Source: CAZJRB01 sp964547995 (GTDB lineage Bacteria; Planctomycetota; Planctomycetia; Pirellulales; Thermoguttaceae). Taken from it: a stretch of DNA of 42,242 nt. The position numbers and the translations under genes were made by a program. The DNA lies in contig CAZJRB010000064.1 of the NCBI GenBank assembly GCA_964547995.1, positions 1 to 42,242 of the forward strand, in the 5' to 3' direction. Below, piece by piece: positions 1 to 7,584 of this stretch (position 1 is its first letter; the number at the start of each line of letters is the position of its first letter). The notes beneath the pieces were generated by a model, which was not told the origin of the DNA, made no database searches, and saw only the letters and a list, made by a program, of their open reading frames with translations.

Positions 1-1
1 G

Positions 2-655
2 TTCGATGCTAATTCAAACCACGGAGAATTCCAGTTCCAAGGGAATCAAAACAGCCCGAAGTGTGGGCACAAATTCGACGCCGCGACAATGGCTGAGATG
101 AAGCGGCTAGCCGTTCAACTACGACAACGACAGCAAGCAGCCGCAAGAATGGGAATCAGGTGTGCGATAGGGGTCAGTTGTGTTGTTCTTCTCTTGATAA
201 TCTTCCTCGTCTATCGCGCCTACACAAGACCATTGCTCGTGCTCTCCAAGGCAAGGAGTCCTGACTTGGAAGGTGAGTTTCCAGGGTCACGTTTTCTACG
301 AGTAGAAAGGGTATTCCTAAGAGGCAGCGAGGGCGGGCTGCAAGGATGGTGTGACGTTTGTGGGCGCAAAGATGGGTCCCTCCCGACATCAATAACGAAA
401 GGTGACGAGCATGCTTTCTTGGAACTCGACGTGCTCGTTCGCAATATGTCGCGTCGCAAGGTAACCATCTCGGCTCGTGATATGCTGCTGAAAACGAAAG
501 AAGGCAAACTGTTGAAGGTTTATGATGGCGACAAGGCCGAACCGCATGAGGGAGATCGAGGCTGTAGGAACCATCGATCTTCTCATTGTAAAGTAGCACA
601 GAGCCGTGAGGTGACAAACGTTTGTCGTATGCGAACTTGTTTTGAGGAGACATAG
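2..655 (+). CDS. Membrane-anchored hypothetical protein, probably truncated at its 5' end by the window edge
   Basis: The reading frame is open from base 2, before the first ATG at 89. The residues upstream of that ATG include SPKCGHKFDAAT, which resembles half of a zinc ribbon (CPxCGxxF). No ribosome binding site precedes 89, so the gene probably starts outside the window. A basic, Gln-rich stretch is followed by one hydrophobic helix (roughly residues 25-45 counted from the ATG at 89), then a soluble domain with the segment FLELDVLVRNMSRRKVTISA, which has the feel of a DUF4352-like beta sandwich. The last 40 residues are rich in Cys, His and Arg and look out of frame (see findings). The gene ends 1 nt before the next start. 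The function is unknown. If the true start is 89, the protein has 188 residues. Confidence 0.55.
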   Translation, partial: FDANSNHGEFQFQGNQNSPKCGHKFDAATMAEMKRLAVQLRQRQQAAARMGIRCAIGVSCVVLLLIIFLVYRAYTRPLLVLSKARSPDLEGEFPGSRFLRVERVFLRGSEGGLQGWCDVCGRKDGSLPTSITKGDEHAFLELDVLVRNMSRRKVTISARDMLLKTKEGKLLKVYDGDKAEPHEGDRGCRNHRSSHCKVAQSREVTNVCRMRTCFEET

Positions 656-656
656 C

Positions 657-1553
657 ATGCGTGCTGAAGAAAATCCTAAGACCGTGTTAATCGTGGGTAT
701 CATAGCTACCATAGTAACGCTGATTGCTGTCGGATCGCTACTAGTCGTAACCTTTACAGGAGATAAATGGGAAAGTGACAATCGTGCTGCTGTGATCAAA
801 AGCATCGGCGAAGCCGATCAACTCGCTAGTTCAGACAAGTTGAAGGCGTTCAGAATCTACGAGAAAGTCCTTGAGGAGGCGGCTGGACACGAGATCGAAA
901 GTACATATTTGAACGAACGATTGAAACATGCGGAAGAAATAAAGTCGCAATTGTGGCCTGCAGTCGAGGGAGAGATAAGGCGGCAGGAAGCCGAGGAAAA
1001 GCGATTGGCCGAAGAAAAGAGAAGAACCGAAGAAGAACTCGCGCGACTCGCCAAGGAACGGGAGAGGGCGAGGCAGCTTGCTGAAGAAGAAGAGGCCAAA
1101 CGAGTAGACGAAGAGCAACGTCGACTTGAGACTGTTCGTAAGCAGGCCAGGAAGTACGAAGAAGCATCGTCGGCAGCCAGAAACGCATTGAATGCCCTGA
1201 AACGAGTAGAAGCCAGAACCGAGGTTGGCATCAACTACTCGCAATATTCAGACGTCTTGGGCGAAGCGTGGGCTGAGGTGAAGATATTTATCGAGTCCCC
1301 GGAAGGAAAAAAACTCTGGGAGCTATCTGCGGAACTAGAGCAGGGTGTTTCGGAGTACAAGACTGCACTTAGTGCTTGGGGGAAGAAGATTGAAAGTAAG
1401 TATGGAGCACTATACGAATTCGACATACAGCTTTCGTGGCGAAAAGGATCTCAGCACGTTGAGCGCGCAGAAGCGCTGCTGAACCCCGAGCGATGTCGAT
1501 CAGAATTGCTGAAGCTCTACGAGCGCCTTGACAATCAATCATCGGAGAATTAG
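657..1553 (+). CDS. Membrane-anchored coiled-coil protein, TolA-like in composition only
   Basis: This 298-residue protein opens with a short basic N-terminus and one hydrophobic helix (about residues 10-32, with TVLIVGIIATIVTLIAVGSL), so it is probably inserted once with a periplasmic C-terminus. Residues about 100-185 are almost entirely Glu, Lys, Arg, Ala and Gln in heptad-like order (EEKRLAEEKRRTEEELARL), indicating a long coiled coil. The C-terminal 110 residues look globular. An in-frame TTG at 642 is possible, but it lies across the GAGGAG at 643-648, which is well placed for the ATG at 657, so I prefer 657. It probably shares a transcript with the preceding gene. The resemblance to TolA is compositional and does not establish a Tol function. 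Confidence 0.75.
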   Translation: MRAEENPKTVLIVGIIATIVTLIAVGSLLVVTFTGDKWESDNRAAVIKSIGEADQLASSDKLKAFRIYEKVLEEAAGHEIESTYLNERLKHAEEIKSQLWPAVEGEIRRQEAEEKRLAEEKRRTEEELARLAKERERARQLAEEEEAKRVDEEQRRLETVRKQARKYEEASSAARNALNALKRVEARTEVGINYSQYSDVLGEAWAEVKIFIESPEGKKLWELSAELEQGVSEYKTALSAWGKKIESKYGALYEFDIQLSWRKGSQHVERAEALLNPERCRSELLKLYERLDNQSSEN

Positions 1554-1563
1554 AACGCAGGCG

Positions 1564-1582
1564 AAAGGTTCCTGACACCTTT
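1564..1582 (+). terminator. Small hairpin after the coiled-coil gene; terminator or REP fragment
   Basis: AAAGGT (1564-1569) and ACCTTT (1577-1582) form a perfect 6-bp stem around a 7-nt loop, 10 nt after the stop at 1553. The T-run is short, so termination is uncertain. The sequence also resembles a short repeat I associate with intergenic regions of planctomycetes. Confidence 0.35.
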
Positions 1583-1765
1583 TCCCAAACATCGCACAAG
1601 GTTCGGCAAGGGAGCGGGGGGTGCCGTAGAGACTACCCGCAGAGCCCCATCACACCTTTTTCCAACTCATGTTCTGCGATTATCTGTTCGCTCTTGGAGA
1701 ATGTTACAAGTTCCAACACAAACTCGCCCCTCTACTTTGGTTCGCAACTAGAAAAGGAGAACCCA

Positions 1766-2038
1766 ATGGAAGAGAAGACCGTCTTCATCTGCTTGACGAA
1801 GAACCCAGGCGGCACATTCCGCATGGAGGCAAAACAGGACGCCCCCGATCCATCGGCAGATGAAGTGTGGGCAGTTACGGGGCCTACACACATCGTTGAT
1901 GCCACGGGAATACCTGCGAGTAGGAATAGTATCTCAAAAGAGGCTTTCGTAGAATGGAGGAAGAAACTTGGGCCAAATCTGCGTTTCCGGCTCGTCCCGA
2001 CGACGACCGAGAACATGGATATGCAAGACCCAGGTTAG
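1766..2038 (+). CDS. Small hypothetical protein (90 aa)
   Basis: The start at 1766 is chosen because AAAGGAG at 1754-1759 lies just upstream; an in-frame ATG at 1694 has no such signal. The product (MEEKTVFICLTKNPGGTF...) is soluble, with no signal peptide or membrane segment. It contains a strand-like KTVFICLTKN start, a DEVWAVTGPTHIVDA segment and a basic EAFVEWRKKLGP segment. I do not recognise the family. It stands alone between the coiled-coil gene and the toxin-antitoxin pair on the other strand, in the low-GC left end of the window. Confidence 0.5.
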   Translation: MEEKTVFICLTKNPGGTFRMEAKQDAPDPSADEVWAVTGPTHIVDATGIPASRNSISKEAFVEWRKKLGPNLRFRLVPTTTENMDMQDPG

Positions 2039-2202
2039 TGGAAGTTTGGAGGAGTTTGGCAGTTTGGGGCAGGGCCGTCAGTAGTCAGTCGTGGAGCTTT
2101 CGTTCCGATTCGCGCCGGGCACCACGGTGCCACGGACTGCTTGCCAGCAGTGACACGCGGCAATGAGGACGCCGATCCGCACCACCTCAACCTGGTTCGG
2201 GC

Positions 2203-2454
2203 CTATGGTGTTGCACGGAAGGGCTTCCGTGCAGCCGCCCTTGATCTCTCCAGCAGGGCTCGAAAGGCCGCATTCGTCTCGATCAAGTCACTGACCAGGG
2301 AGTCGTCCTCGTCGTCCGTATCCAGAGGCGCAATGGCGACGAGCCGATGGTCGGGTAACTCGACCACGACGGGCTGACCCGAGTCGCAGCACTCACTCAG
2401 AAGCCCCGGAGCGTCCGTCTCGAGTTGACTCAGGGGGATCACCTTGATGTCCAT
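2203..2454 (-). CDS. Antitoxin of the Phd/YefM type (83 aa)
   Basis: The N-terminus MDIKVIPLSQLETDAPGLLSE is characteristic of Phd/YefM antitoxins, which bind DNA through this region and neutralise a RelE/ParE-type toxin with the C-terminal tail. The segment GQPVVVELPDHRLVAIAPLD matches the family's second strand pair, and the tail is charged and probably disordered alone. The ATG at 2454 is preceded by GAGGAG with a short spacer. A GTG at 2469 would add five residues (MARSS). The reading frame overlaps the 3' end of the upstream toxin gene by about 60 nt in another frame, so translation is probably coupled. Such pairs normally repress their own promoter, which would lie upstream of 2743. Confidence 0.8.
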   Translation of the reverse strand: MDIKVIPLSQLETDAPGLLSECCDSGQPVVVELPDHRLVAIAPLDTDDEDDSLVSDLIETNAAFRALLERSRAAARKPFRATP

Positions 2455-2743
2455 GGAACTCCTCGCCACCTACGATCAGTTTGTTGCCCGATTTCCGGCC
2501 CACGATGAGCAGGACCACTTCGGAATTCTCTTCCTCAACATTATACAATACGCGGAGATCGCGCACACGAAGCTCGAACTCCGCCAACGGGTTCGGACGA
2601 AGACGCTTGATCGCGCCGGTTGGCGCCGTTGGCTGCTCCCGCAGCCGGGCCGTCACTGCCGCCTCGACGATGCGTTGATCACGAACCGGCAGAGATCGGA
2701 GCTGTGCGTCGGCCTTTTCGGTGATGGTAACACGGAAAGCCAT
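2393..2743 (-). CDS. RelE/ParE-family toxin (116 aa)
   Basis: The protein has the RelE/ParE order: FRVTITEKADAQLRSLP, helical residues, then KRLRPNPLAEFELRVRDLRVLYNV and VVLLIVGRKSGNKLIVGG. The ELRVRDLRVLYNV strand pair is the core of the fold; RelE members cleave mRNA on the ribosome and ParE members poison gyrase, and the sequence does not show which applies. The gene lies before its antitoxin (toxin first, as in HigBA), and its last 20 codons (HGHQGDPPESTRDGRSGASE) run over the antitoxin start, so this tail may be only a by-product of the overlap. The ATG at 2743 has a weak ribosome binding site. Confidence 0.8.
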   Translation of the reverse strand: MAFRVTITEKADAQLRSLPVRDQRIVEAAVTARLREQPTAPTGAIKRLRPNPLAEFELRVRDLRVLYNVEEENSEVVLLIVGRKSGNKLIVGGEEFHGHQGDPPESTRDGRSGASE

Positions 2744-2881
2744 CTCGACCCGAACTCATTATTCTACATCCTGCATTCTACCCAAAATCTCCCTTTGCCG
2801 TCAAGCGGTGGTGGAATTCCCGAGGGAGGACGTAGGCGGCCCACCAAACACCTTCGCTTCTCAAACTTCTGCCATCGCTCC

Positions 2882-2903
2882 CCCCCGGACCGCAGTCCGG
2901 GGG
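2882..2903. repeat. GC-rich palindrome of the CCCCCGGAC/GTCCGGGGG family
   Basis: CCCCCGGAC (2882-2890) pairs with GTCCGGGGG (2895-2903) around a CGCA loop. On the plus strand it is followed by cgtttgttt, but no plus-strand gene ends here. It lies 80 nt past the oxidoreductase stop at 2984. Related copies occur at 5877-5897 and 23862-23944. I see nothing else in the gap 2744-2983. Confidence 0.7.
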
Positions 2904-2983
2904 CGTTTGTTTAGTTATGTTGTTGTTTTGCTATGTGGGACAAAGCACTTGTTTCTGCTGGAAACACCTCCGTCGACTATGCA

Positions 2984-4300
2984 CTACCACGCCTTCGTTG
3001 CGCCGGGGGTTGCACAGGCGTAGGTGCCGTCGGGTCTCGGTTTTACGGGGGTTTCGGCGTCCCAGGCGAGCTTCTCCGGCATCAAGTCCAACTTCGAGTT
3101 CAGGGCCTCGTCCCACTTGACGACCTTGCCCGAGTAGGTGGCCATGCGTCCGAGGATGGCGGTCATGGTGCCTTCGGCGCCGTGACCGCCCTCGTTGTAC
3201 TCCTTTCCGGCCATCAAGGCGGCGAACAGATCGTCGTGCTCGGTCTGGTGGCCGTCGGCGGTGCGTTTCCACTTCATGGGTTCCTTGCCGTCGACCGTCA
3301 GGACACTGGTACCGTGTCCCTGGATATCGGCGCGGCCTTTGGTTCCGCGGGCGTGTTCGGCGAAGCTACCCCAGCACCCGTTGATCTGGCGGCAGTAGCT
3401 GAACATCTTCACACCGTTTTCGTAGGTGAACTCGACGGCATGGTGGTCGTAGATTTCGCCGTGGTCGGGGGTTTTGCAGACCTGCCGGCCGCCCATGCCC
3501 TCGGCTTCGATCGGGTGCATATCGCCGTTGAACCAGTTGCCGACGTCGATGTCGTGGACGTGCTGCTCGACGATGTGATCGCCCGAAAGCCACGTGAAAT
3601 GGTACCAGTTGTAGACCTGGTACTGCATTTCGGTCTGGTCCGGCTGGCGGCGCCGGACCCAGATGGCGCCCGTGTTGAAGTAGACCCTGGTGAACATCAA
3701 GTCGCCGATCTGGCCGTCGTGGATCCGCTTGACGACCTCTTTGTGTTTTTCTTCATGGCGGAGGTGATGGCCGACGGCCACCACGAGTTTTTTCTTTTTG
3801 GCTTCTTCGTTGGCGGCCATGAATTTCCGCACGCCGGGGCCGTCGGTGGCCACCGGCTTTTCCGCGAAGACGTGTTTGCCGGCCGCCACGGCGGCCTCGA
3901 ACTGCATCGGGCGAAAGCCGGGCGGCGTGCACAGAAGCACCAGGTCCGCGTCGCTCGCCATCACCCCCTTGTGGCAATCGAGCCCGACGAACTTCCGGTC
4001 CTCCGGCACGTCGACCTTGTCCTTGCACCGCCTGCTGATCGCTCCCAGCGAGCCGTCCAGCCGGTTGCGGAAGGCGTCGCCCATGGCCACCAGCTTGACG
4101 TTCGGGTTGGCCTTGTTGTGCAGGGCGTTGACGGCCGCGCCGGTGCCGCGGCCGCCGCAGCCGACAAGCGCGATCTTGATCTGGTCGCTACCCTGGGCGT
4201 GGGCGCTCCGGGCGAGGCTCAACCCGCCGGCCAGCGCGGCGCCCGCGGCGGCCGAGTGCTTCAGAAAATCGCGGCGCGACGTGGTTTTCGTATGGCTCAT
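2984..4300 (-). CDS. Tat-exported Gfo/Idh/MocA-family oxidoreductase (438 aa)
   Basis: The protein starts with a twin-arginine signal (TSRRDFLKHSAAAGAALAGG) ending near SAHAQ, so it should be exported folded with its nucleotide bound. The Rossmann motif is KIALVGCGGRGTG, and the family's EKPVATDG motif follows at mid N-terminal domain. The rest matches the GFO_IDH_MocA C-terminal alpha/beta domain. Members oxidise or reduce sugars and inositols with NAD(P); exported glucose-fructose oxidoreductase is the model, but the substrate here cannot be read. I chose 4300 because GGAG lies about 8 nt upstream; the frame continues upstream to 4387 through a repeat. Downstream neighbours are a solute-binding protein and two sulfatases, which suggests polysaccharide use. 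Confidence 0.88.
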   Translation of the reverse strand: MSHTKTTSRRDFLKHSAAAGAALAGGLSLARSAHAQGSDQIKIALVGCGGRGTGAAVNALHNKANPNVKLVAMGDAFRNRLDGSLGAISRRCKDKVDVPEDRKFVGLDCHKGVMASDADLVLLCTPPGFRPMQFEAAVAAGKHVFAEKPVATDGPGVRKFMAANEEAKKKKLVVAVGHHLRHEEKHKEVVKRIHDGQIGDLMFTRVYFNTGAIWVRRRQPDQTEMQYQVYNWYHFTWLSGDHIVEQHVHDIDVGNWFNGDMHPIEAEGMGGRQVCKTPDHGEIYDHHAVEFTYENGVKMFSYCRQINGCWGSFAEHARGTKGRADIQGHGTSVLTVDGKEPMKWKRTADGHQTEHDDLFAALMAGKEYNEGGHGAEGTMTAILGRMATYSGKVVKWDEALNSKLDLMPEKLAWDAETPVKPRPDGTYACATPGATKAW

Positions 4301-4352
4301 ATTCGGTTCTCCGTAAAAAGGGATGTTGTGCTGCTGAGTAGTAGAACGTAGT

Positions 4353-4445
4353 AGGCGTAGGGTGGGACAAGCGCAGTGCCGGCCCACCGGTTTCGGTGGC
4401 TTTTGGATTGGTGGGCCGGCGCTGCGATTGTCCCACCCTACGCCT
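4353..4445. repeat. 36-bp inverted repeat with self-complementary arms
   Basis: The arms at 4353-4388 and 4410-4445 are inverted copies with 2 differences in 36 positions, separated by 21 nt. Each arm also carries GGTGGG and CCCACC near its ends, so it can fold alone. The element fills the gap between the solute-binding protein gene and the oxidoreductase gene. It is a paired-palindrome element and may also act as a transcription barrier. Confidence 0.85.
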
Positions 4446-4454
4446 GTTGTTTCC

Positions 4455-5825
4455 TCAGTTGCGTTTCTCTTGCACCTCGTCTATTTGTCGCTGCGCCCGG
4501 GCGGTAATCGACTTGATCGGGTCGTTGGTGCTGATCGTGTCGAATGCCATCCGGTCGATCACTTCCGACAACTCGACCCAGTCGGTCAGCCGCGGGAGTT
4601 CGCGGGCGTTTTCGTGCAACTCCTCCATTTGGGCGTAGAGAGGGACGGCTTCGACTACTTCCTCATCGGCCCAGGTTGACTTGCGGCAGCCGATCACCCC
4701 GTCGAGCGATCGCTGTTTGTCGTTGGCCTTGCTCGTGCAATGGCGGGCGAAGTCGTAGGCGACTTGCTTGTGCGGGCTGCCGGCGGGGATGCACAGCAGC
4801 CAGTAGCAATTCAGCGACGCGCTCTTGTGGCCCTTTGCGTGCGGGACCGGCGCGATCGCCACCTTGCCCCGGACTTTGGAATCCTCGCTCGTCTCGCAGA
4901 CCGCCGCGAAGCCGAACCGGTTGATCATCATCACCGCCTCGCCGCGCAGGAACGCGTCGTCGGAGGCCGTGGAATCGAACTCGCGGGCCTTCGGGTGAAC
5001 GATCGAACTCTTGCCGAACAACGAACGATAGTACGTAAGCGCGTCGATCATCTCGGGTGTGTCCACCCGCATCTTACCGCCGTCGGACAATTCGCCGCCC
5101 CGGGTCCAAAGCAGCAGGCAGATATTGTACACCGTCTTGCGGCCGTCGGGATATGCGGCAAACACCGTGCCGTAGAGATAGTCTTCCGGGCGTTTGAGGT
5201 ATTGTGCCAGCCGGGCGAAATCCTCCCACGTCTCGGGTGGGTGCATCTCCATGCCGAACTTTGCCCAATGGACCTTTTTCAATGTCTCGTCGTCGAACAT
5301 GTCGGTGCGATAGATCAGGCACTCGGGGCCGTCGTGGTAGGGCAGACCGATGATCTCATCGCCGAACTCCTGCAACCGCAGAAGCGACGGCGCCCACCCC
5401 TCGGGGTAATCCCCCGGCGGGTTCTCGGTAATGTAGGGTTTCAGATCGGTCACCGCGCCGGTTTCGTGGGCCTCGGCCAGCCAATCGGTATGGACCAGGG
5501 CGATGTCCCAGTCGCCCGTCTTGAGCCCCTCTTTCTCGAAGAGGGTTTCGTAGAGCGGTTGGCGGTCCATGGAAACAAGTTCTAACCGCAAATCGCATCC
5601 CGATTCCTTGCAGAAGGATTCCCACTCGCGGCGGATCGACTTCTCGATCGGTCCGAACTCCCAAATGGCAATGCGGAACTTGTCTTCCCGGTCGATTTGT
5701 TCTTGCGAGTCGGCTTCCGCCCCGTTGGGCGGCGTGACGTTTGGGCCCGCGTAGCGATGGCGGGGTACGCACGCCGCGCACAACAATACGACGAGATATA
5801 CGGTTGCGAGTTTCGGATGTTTCAT
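4455..5825 (-). CDS. Extracellular solute-binding protein, probable lipoprotein (456 aa)
   Basis: The N-terminus MKHPKLATVYLVVLLCAACVP is a signal peptide with a lipobox-like CAAC, so a lipid-anchored extracytoplasmic protein is likely. The body fits family 1 (sugar-type) ABC-transporter binding proteins: FRIAIWEFGPIEKSIRREWE near the start, then a DIALVHTDWLAEAHETGAV segment and a hinge region with GEAVMMINRFGF. Such proteins usually bind oligosaccharides. No ABC permease or ATPase gene lies nearby, so it either works with a transporter elsewhere or serves as a sensor. The frame is open far upstream, but the ATG at 5825 is the only start giving a signal peptide. It ends beside the 36-bp inverted repeat. 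Confidence 0.85.
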   Translation of the reverse strand: MKHPKLATVYLVVLLCAACVPRHRYAGPNVTPPNGAEADSQEQIDREDKFRIAIWEFGPIEKSIRREWESFCKESGCDLRLELVSMDRQPLYETLFEKEGLKTGDWDIALVHTDWLAEAHETGAVTDLKPYITENPPGDYPEGWAPSLLRLQEFGDEIIGLPYHDGPECLIYRTDMFDDETLKKVHWAKFGMEMHPPETWEDFARLAQYLKRPEDYLYGTVFAAYPDGRKTVYNICLLLWTRGGELSDGGKMRVDTPEMIDALTYYRSLFGKSSIVHPKAREFDSTASDDAFLRGEAVMMINRFGFAAVCETSEDSKVRGKVAIAPVPHAKGHKSASLNCYWLLCIPAGSPHKQVAYDFARHCTSKANDKQRSLDGVIGCRKSTWADEEVVEAVPLYAQMEELHENARELPRLTDWVELSEVIDRMAFDTISTNDPIKSITARAQRQIDEVQEKRN

Positions 5826-5876
5826 GGATTCTCGCCGGGCGTAGCGGATAGTAGGTGGTCTTGCGGGGTCCAAAAG

Positions 5877-5897
5877 CCCCCGGACTGCGTCCGGGGG
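5877..5897 (-). terminator. Hairpin behind the first sulfatase; terminator-like palindromic repeat
   Basis: CCCCCGGA (5877-5884) and TCCGGGGG (5890-5897) pair around CTGCG. Read on the minus strand it follows the sulfatase stop at 5930 by about 30 nt and is followed by CTTTTGG, so it can serve as a weak intrinsic terminator. It also belongs to a palindrome family seen at 2882-2903 and 23862-23944. Confidence 0.6.
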
Positions 5898-5929
5898 TTC
5901 CGTGTCCGGTCGTTCTGATTCGTGGTTCG

Positions 5930-7342
5930 CTAGTGTTTCTTCGGGAAAACCCCTTTGGCCCATTCTTCGTGGAGCTTCTGGAGACGTTGGACAATTTCGG
6001 GTTTTTCCTCGGCGTGGTTCTTCAACTCGGGCTGCTCTTCGGCCAGGTTGCCGAGGAATATCCGCGGCATTCTGCGCTTCGGCTGCGGATGGCCGGAGTC
6101 GGCGCTGGTCGAGTCGCGGCCGCCGACGATCAGCTTCCAGTCGCCTTCGCGGACCGCCCACTGGTTGGCCCACTGCCAGTGCATCACCTTGTGCGGCGAA
6201 GGGGCATCGGCCGATTTCAAAATCGGCCAGAGACTCACCCCGTCGAGCTTGCACTTCGGCAGCGGGACATGACAGGCTTCCAGGATCGTGGGGAAGAAGT
6301 CGTGATTCATAACGGCCTGGTCGCGGACCTGATCTTCGGGGATGTGCCCCGGCCAACTGATGATCGCGGGTGTTCGGATTCCGCCTTCGAGAAAGCTACC
6401 CTTGGCCCCTCGCCACTTGCCCGTGTTTCCGCCGCCGCCGTTGGCGCCGTAGTTCGTGCCGTCCTCGTTGCGGGAACTCTCGGTCGAGTGGCCGTTGTCG
6501 CTCATGTAGACCACCAGCGTCTTGTCGCGCAGCCCCAGGCCGTTGATCTTATCGAGGATCTGCCCGACGCGGTCGTCCACCGTCGAGATCATCGCCGCGT
6601 AGGACCGCCGCGGCATCGGCAGGTCCTTGTACCGCTCGACGAACTTCTCGTCGCACTGCTCGGGGTAGTGCGGGATGTTCAGCGCCGCGTAGACGAAAAA
6701 CGGCCGGTCCTTGTTCTTCTCCAGGAAACGGTTCGTCTCGCGGACGACCAGGTCGGGAAAGTACTTGCCGTCCTCGCGGACCTCTTTCGTGTCGCGGTAC
6801 AGGTCGTGGAAATCCTCGCCGTGGAGGAAGGCGTGTTTGTAGTTGTCGATGAATCCGCCCAGGTGGCCGAAGAACTCGTCGAACCCCTGCTCGTTGGGCC
6901 CGTAGCCGGGTGTGGCCCCGAGATGCCACTTGCCGAACAGGGCCGTGCGGTAGCCGTGCGGCTTCAGCGCCTCGGCCAGTGTGATCTCATCGAGGAACAT
7001 GTTCGGTCCCTTGCCGAACGGGTGGTTGCGGTCGGGGTGGCAAGGCGTCCAGTGGTTCACGTTGCACCGCTGCGGGTAACGACCCGTTAAGAGCGGCGCC
7101 CGCGACGGGCAGCAGACCATGTGGGCATACGCCTGGGTGAAGCGGATCCCGCGCTTCGCCAGGGCGTCGAGGTTCGGCGTAAAGAGGTCCTTCGAGCCGA
7201 AGCAGTTCAGATCGAGCGTGCCCTGGTCGTCGGTGTAGATCAGCAGGACGTTCGGCCCCTTGGCGTCGTCCTTGGCTTGGGCTGTCAAGAGCCCGAAAGT
7301 GCAGCAACAAAGCGTCAAAACCACGCTGGGGAAGCGTTTCAT
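5930..7342 (-). CDS. Secreted type I sulfatase (470 aa)
   Basis: A signal peptide ends near AQA (residues 1-23). The metal-binding strand is NVLLIYTDDQG (D38, D39). The sulfatase signature is CCPSRAPLLTGRYP, with Cys77 in the C-x-P-S-R context that is converted to formylglycine by the FGE or anSME maturase. A histidine-rich middle (FGKWHLG) and the DNGHSTESSRN segment complete the active-site set. Type I sulfatases remove sulfate esters from polysaccharides. The fold resembles N-acetylgalactosamine-6-sulfatase-like planctomycete enzymes, but specificity cannot be read. The ATG at 7342 is preceded by a purine-rich AGGACTCCCGC. A second sulfatase lies immediately upstream on the same strand. 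Confidence 0.92.
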   Translation of the reverse strand: MKRFPSVVLTLCCCTFGLLTAQAKDDAKGPNVLLIYTDDQGTLDLNCFGSKDLFTPNLDALAKRGIRFTQAYAHMVCCPSRAPLLTGRYPQRCNVNHWTPCHPDRNHPFGKGPNMFLDEITLAEALKPHGYRTALFGKWHLGATPGYGPNEQGFDEFFGHLGGFIDNYKHAFLHGEDFHDLYRDTKEVREDGKYFPDLVVRETNRFLEKNKDRPFFVYAALNIPHYPEQCDEKFVERYKDLPMPRRSYAAMISTVDDRVGQILDKINGLGLRDKTLVVYMSDNGHSTESSRNEDGTNYGANGGGGNTGKWRGAKGSFLEGGIRTPAIISWPGHIPEDQVRDQAVMNHDFFPTILEACHVPLPKCKLDGVSLWPILKSADAPSPHKVMHWQWANQWAVREGDWKLIVGGRDSTSADSGHPQPKRRMPRIFLGNLAEEQPELKNHAEEKPEIVQRLQKLHEEWAKGVFPKKH

Positions 7343-7424
7343 GCGGGAGTCCTCATCCTGGGGGGCGGGAGCCGTCCTGCGGCCACGGCTTTATTATCAG
7401 CGATGCCGATCCCGTTTGCAAGTC

Positions 7425-7484
7425 AATAGCCGGCCCGCAACGCGGGGCGGAGACAAATAGCCGGCCCGCAACGCGGGGCGGAGA
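7425..7484. repeat. Perfect 29-bp direct repeat, two copies
   Basis: The same 29 nt occurs at 7425-7453 and 7456-7484, with only 2 nt between the copies. It lies between the two sulfatase genes. A related inverted, degenerate version (ctccgctgcctccgcgacgc) follows at about 7518-7540. No gene is visible in 7343-7584. Confidence 0.85.
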
Positions 7485-7584
7485 AGTGGGGTGAAGTTCG
7501 CCACTCATTGAACGATTTCTCCGCTGCCTCCGCGACGCGTTGCGTCCCGGCTGCTGGAAAAATCACAACCTCTCCACGTGCCTG

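Noticed and set aside
2933..4351. Long plus-strand open frame antisense to the Gfo/Idh/MocA gene
   Set aside because: GC-rich third positions produce long antisense frames; the minus strand has the Tat signal and the Rossmann and EKP motifs.
7425..7484. The start of a CRISPR array, from two 29-bp direct repeats
   Set aside because: Only two copies occur, separated by 2 nt, with no spacer-length interval and no cas genes.
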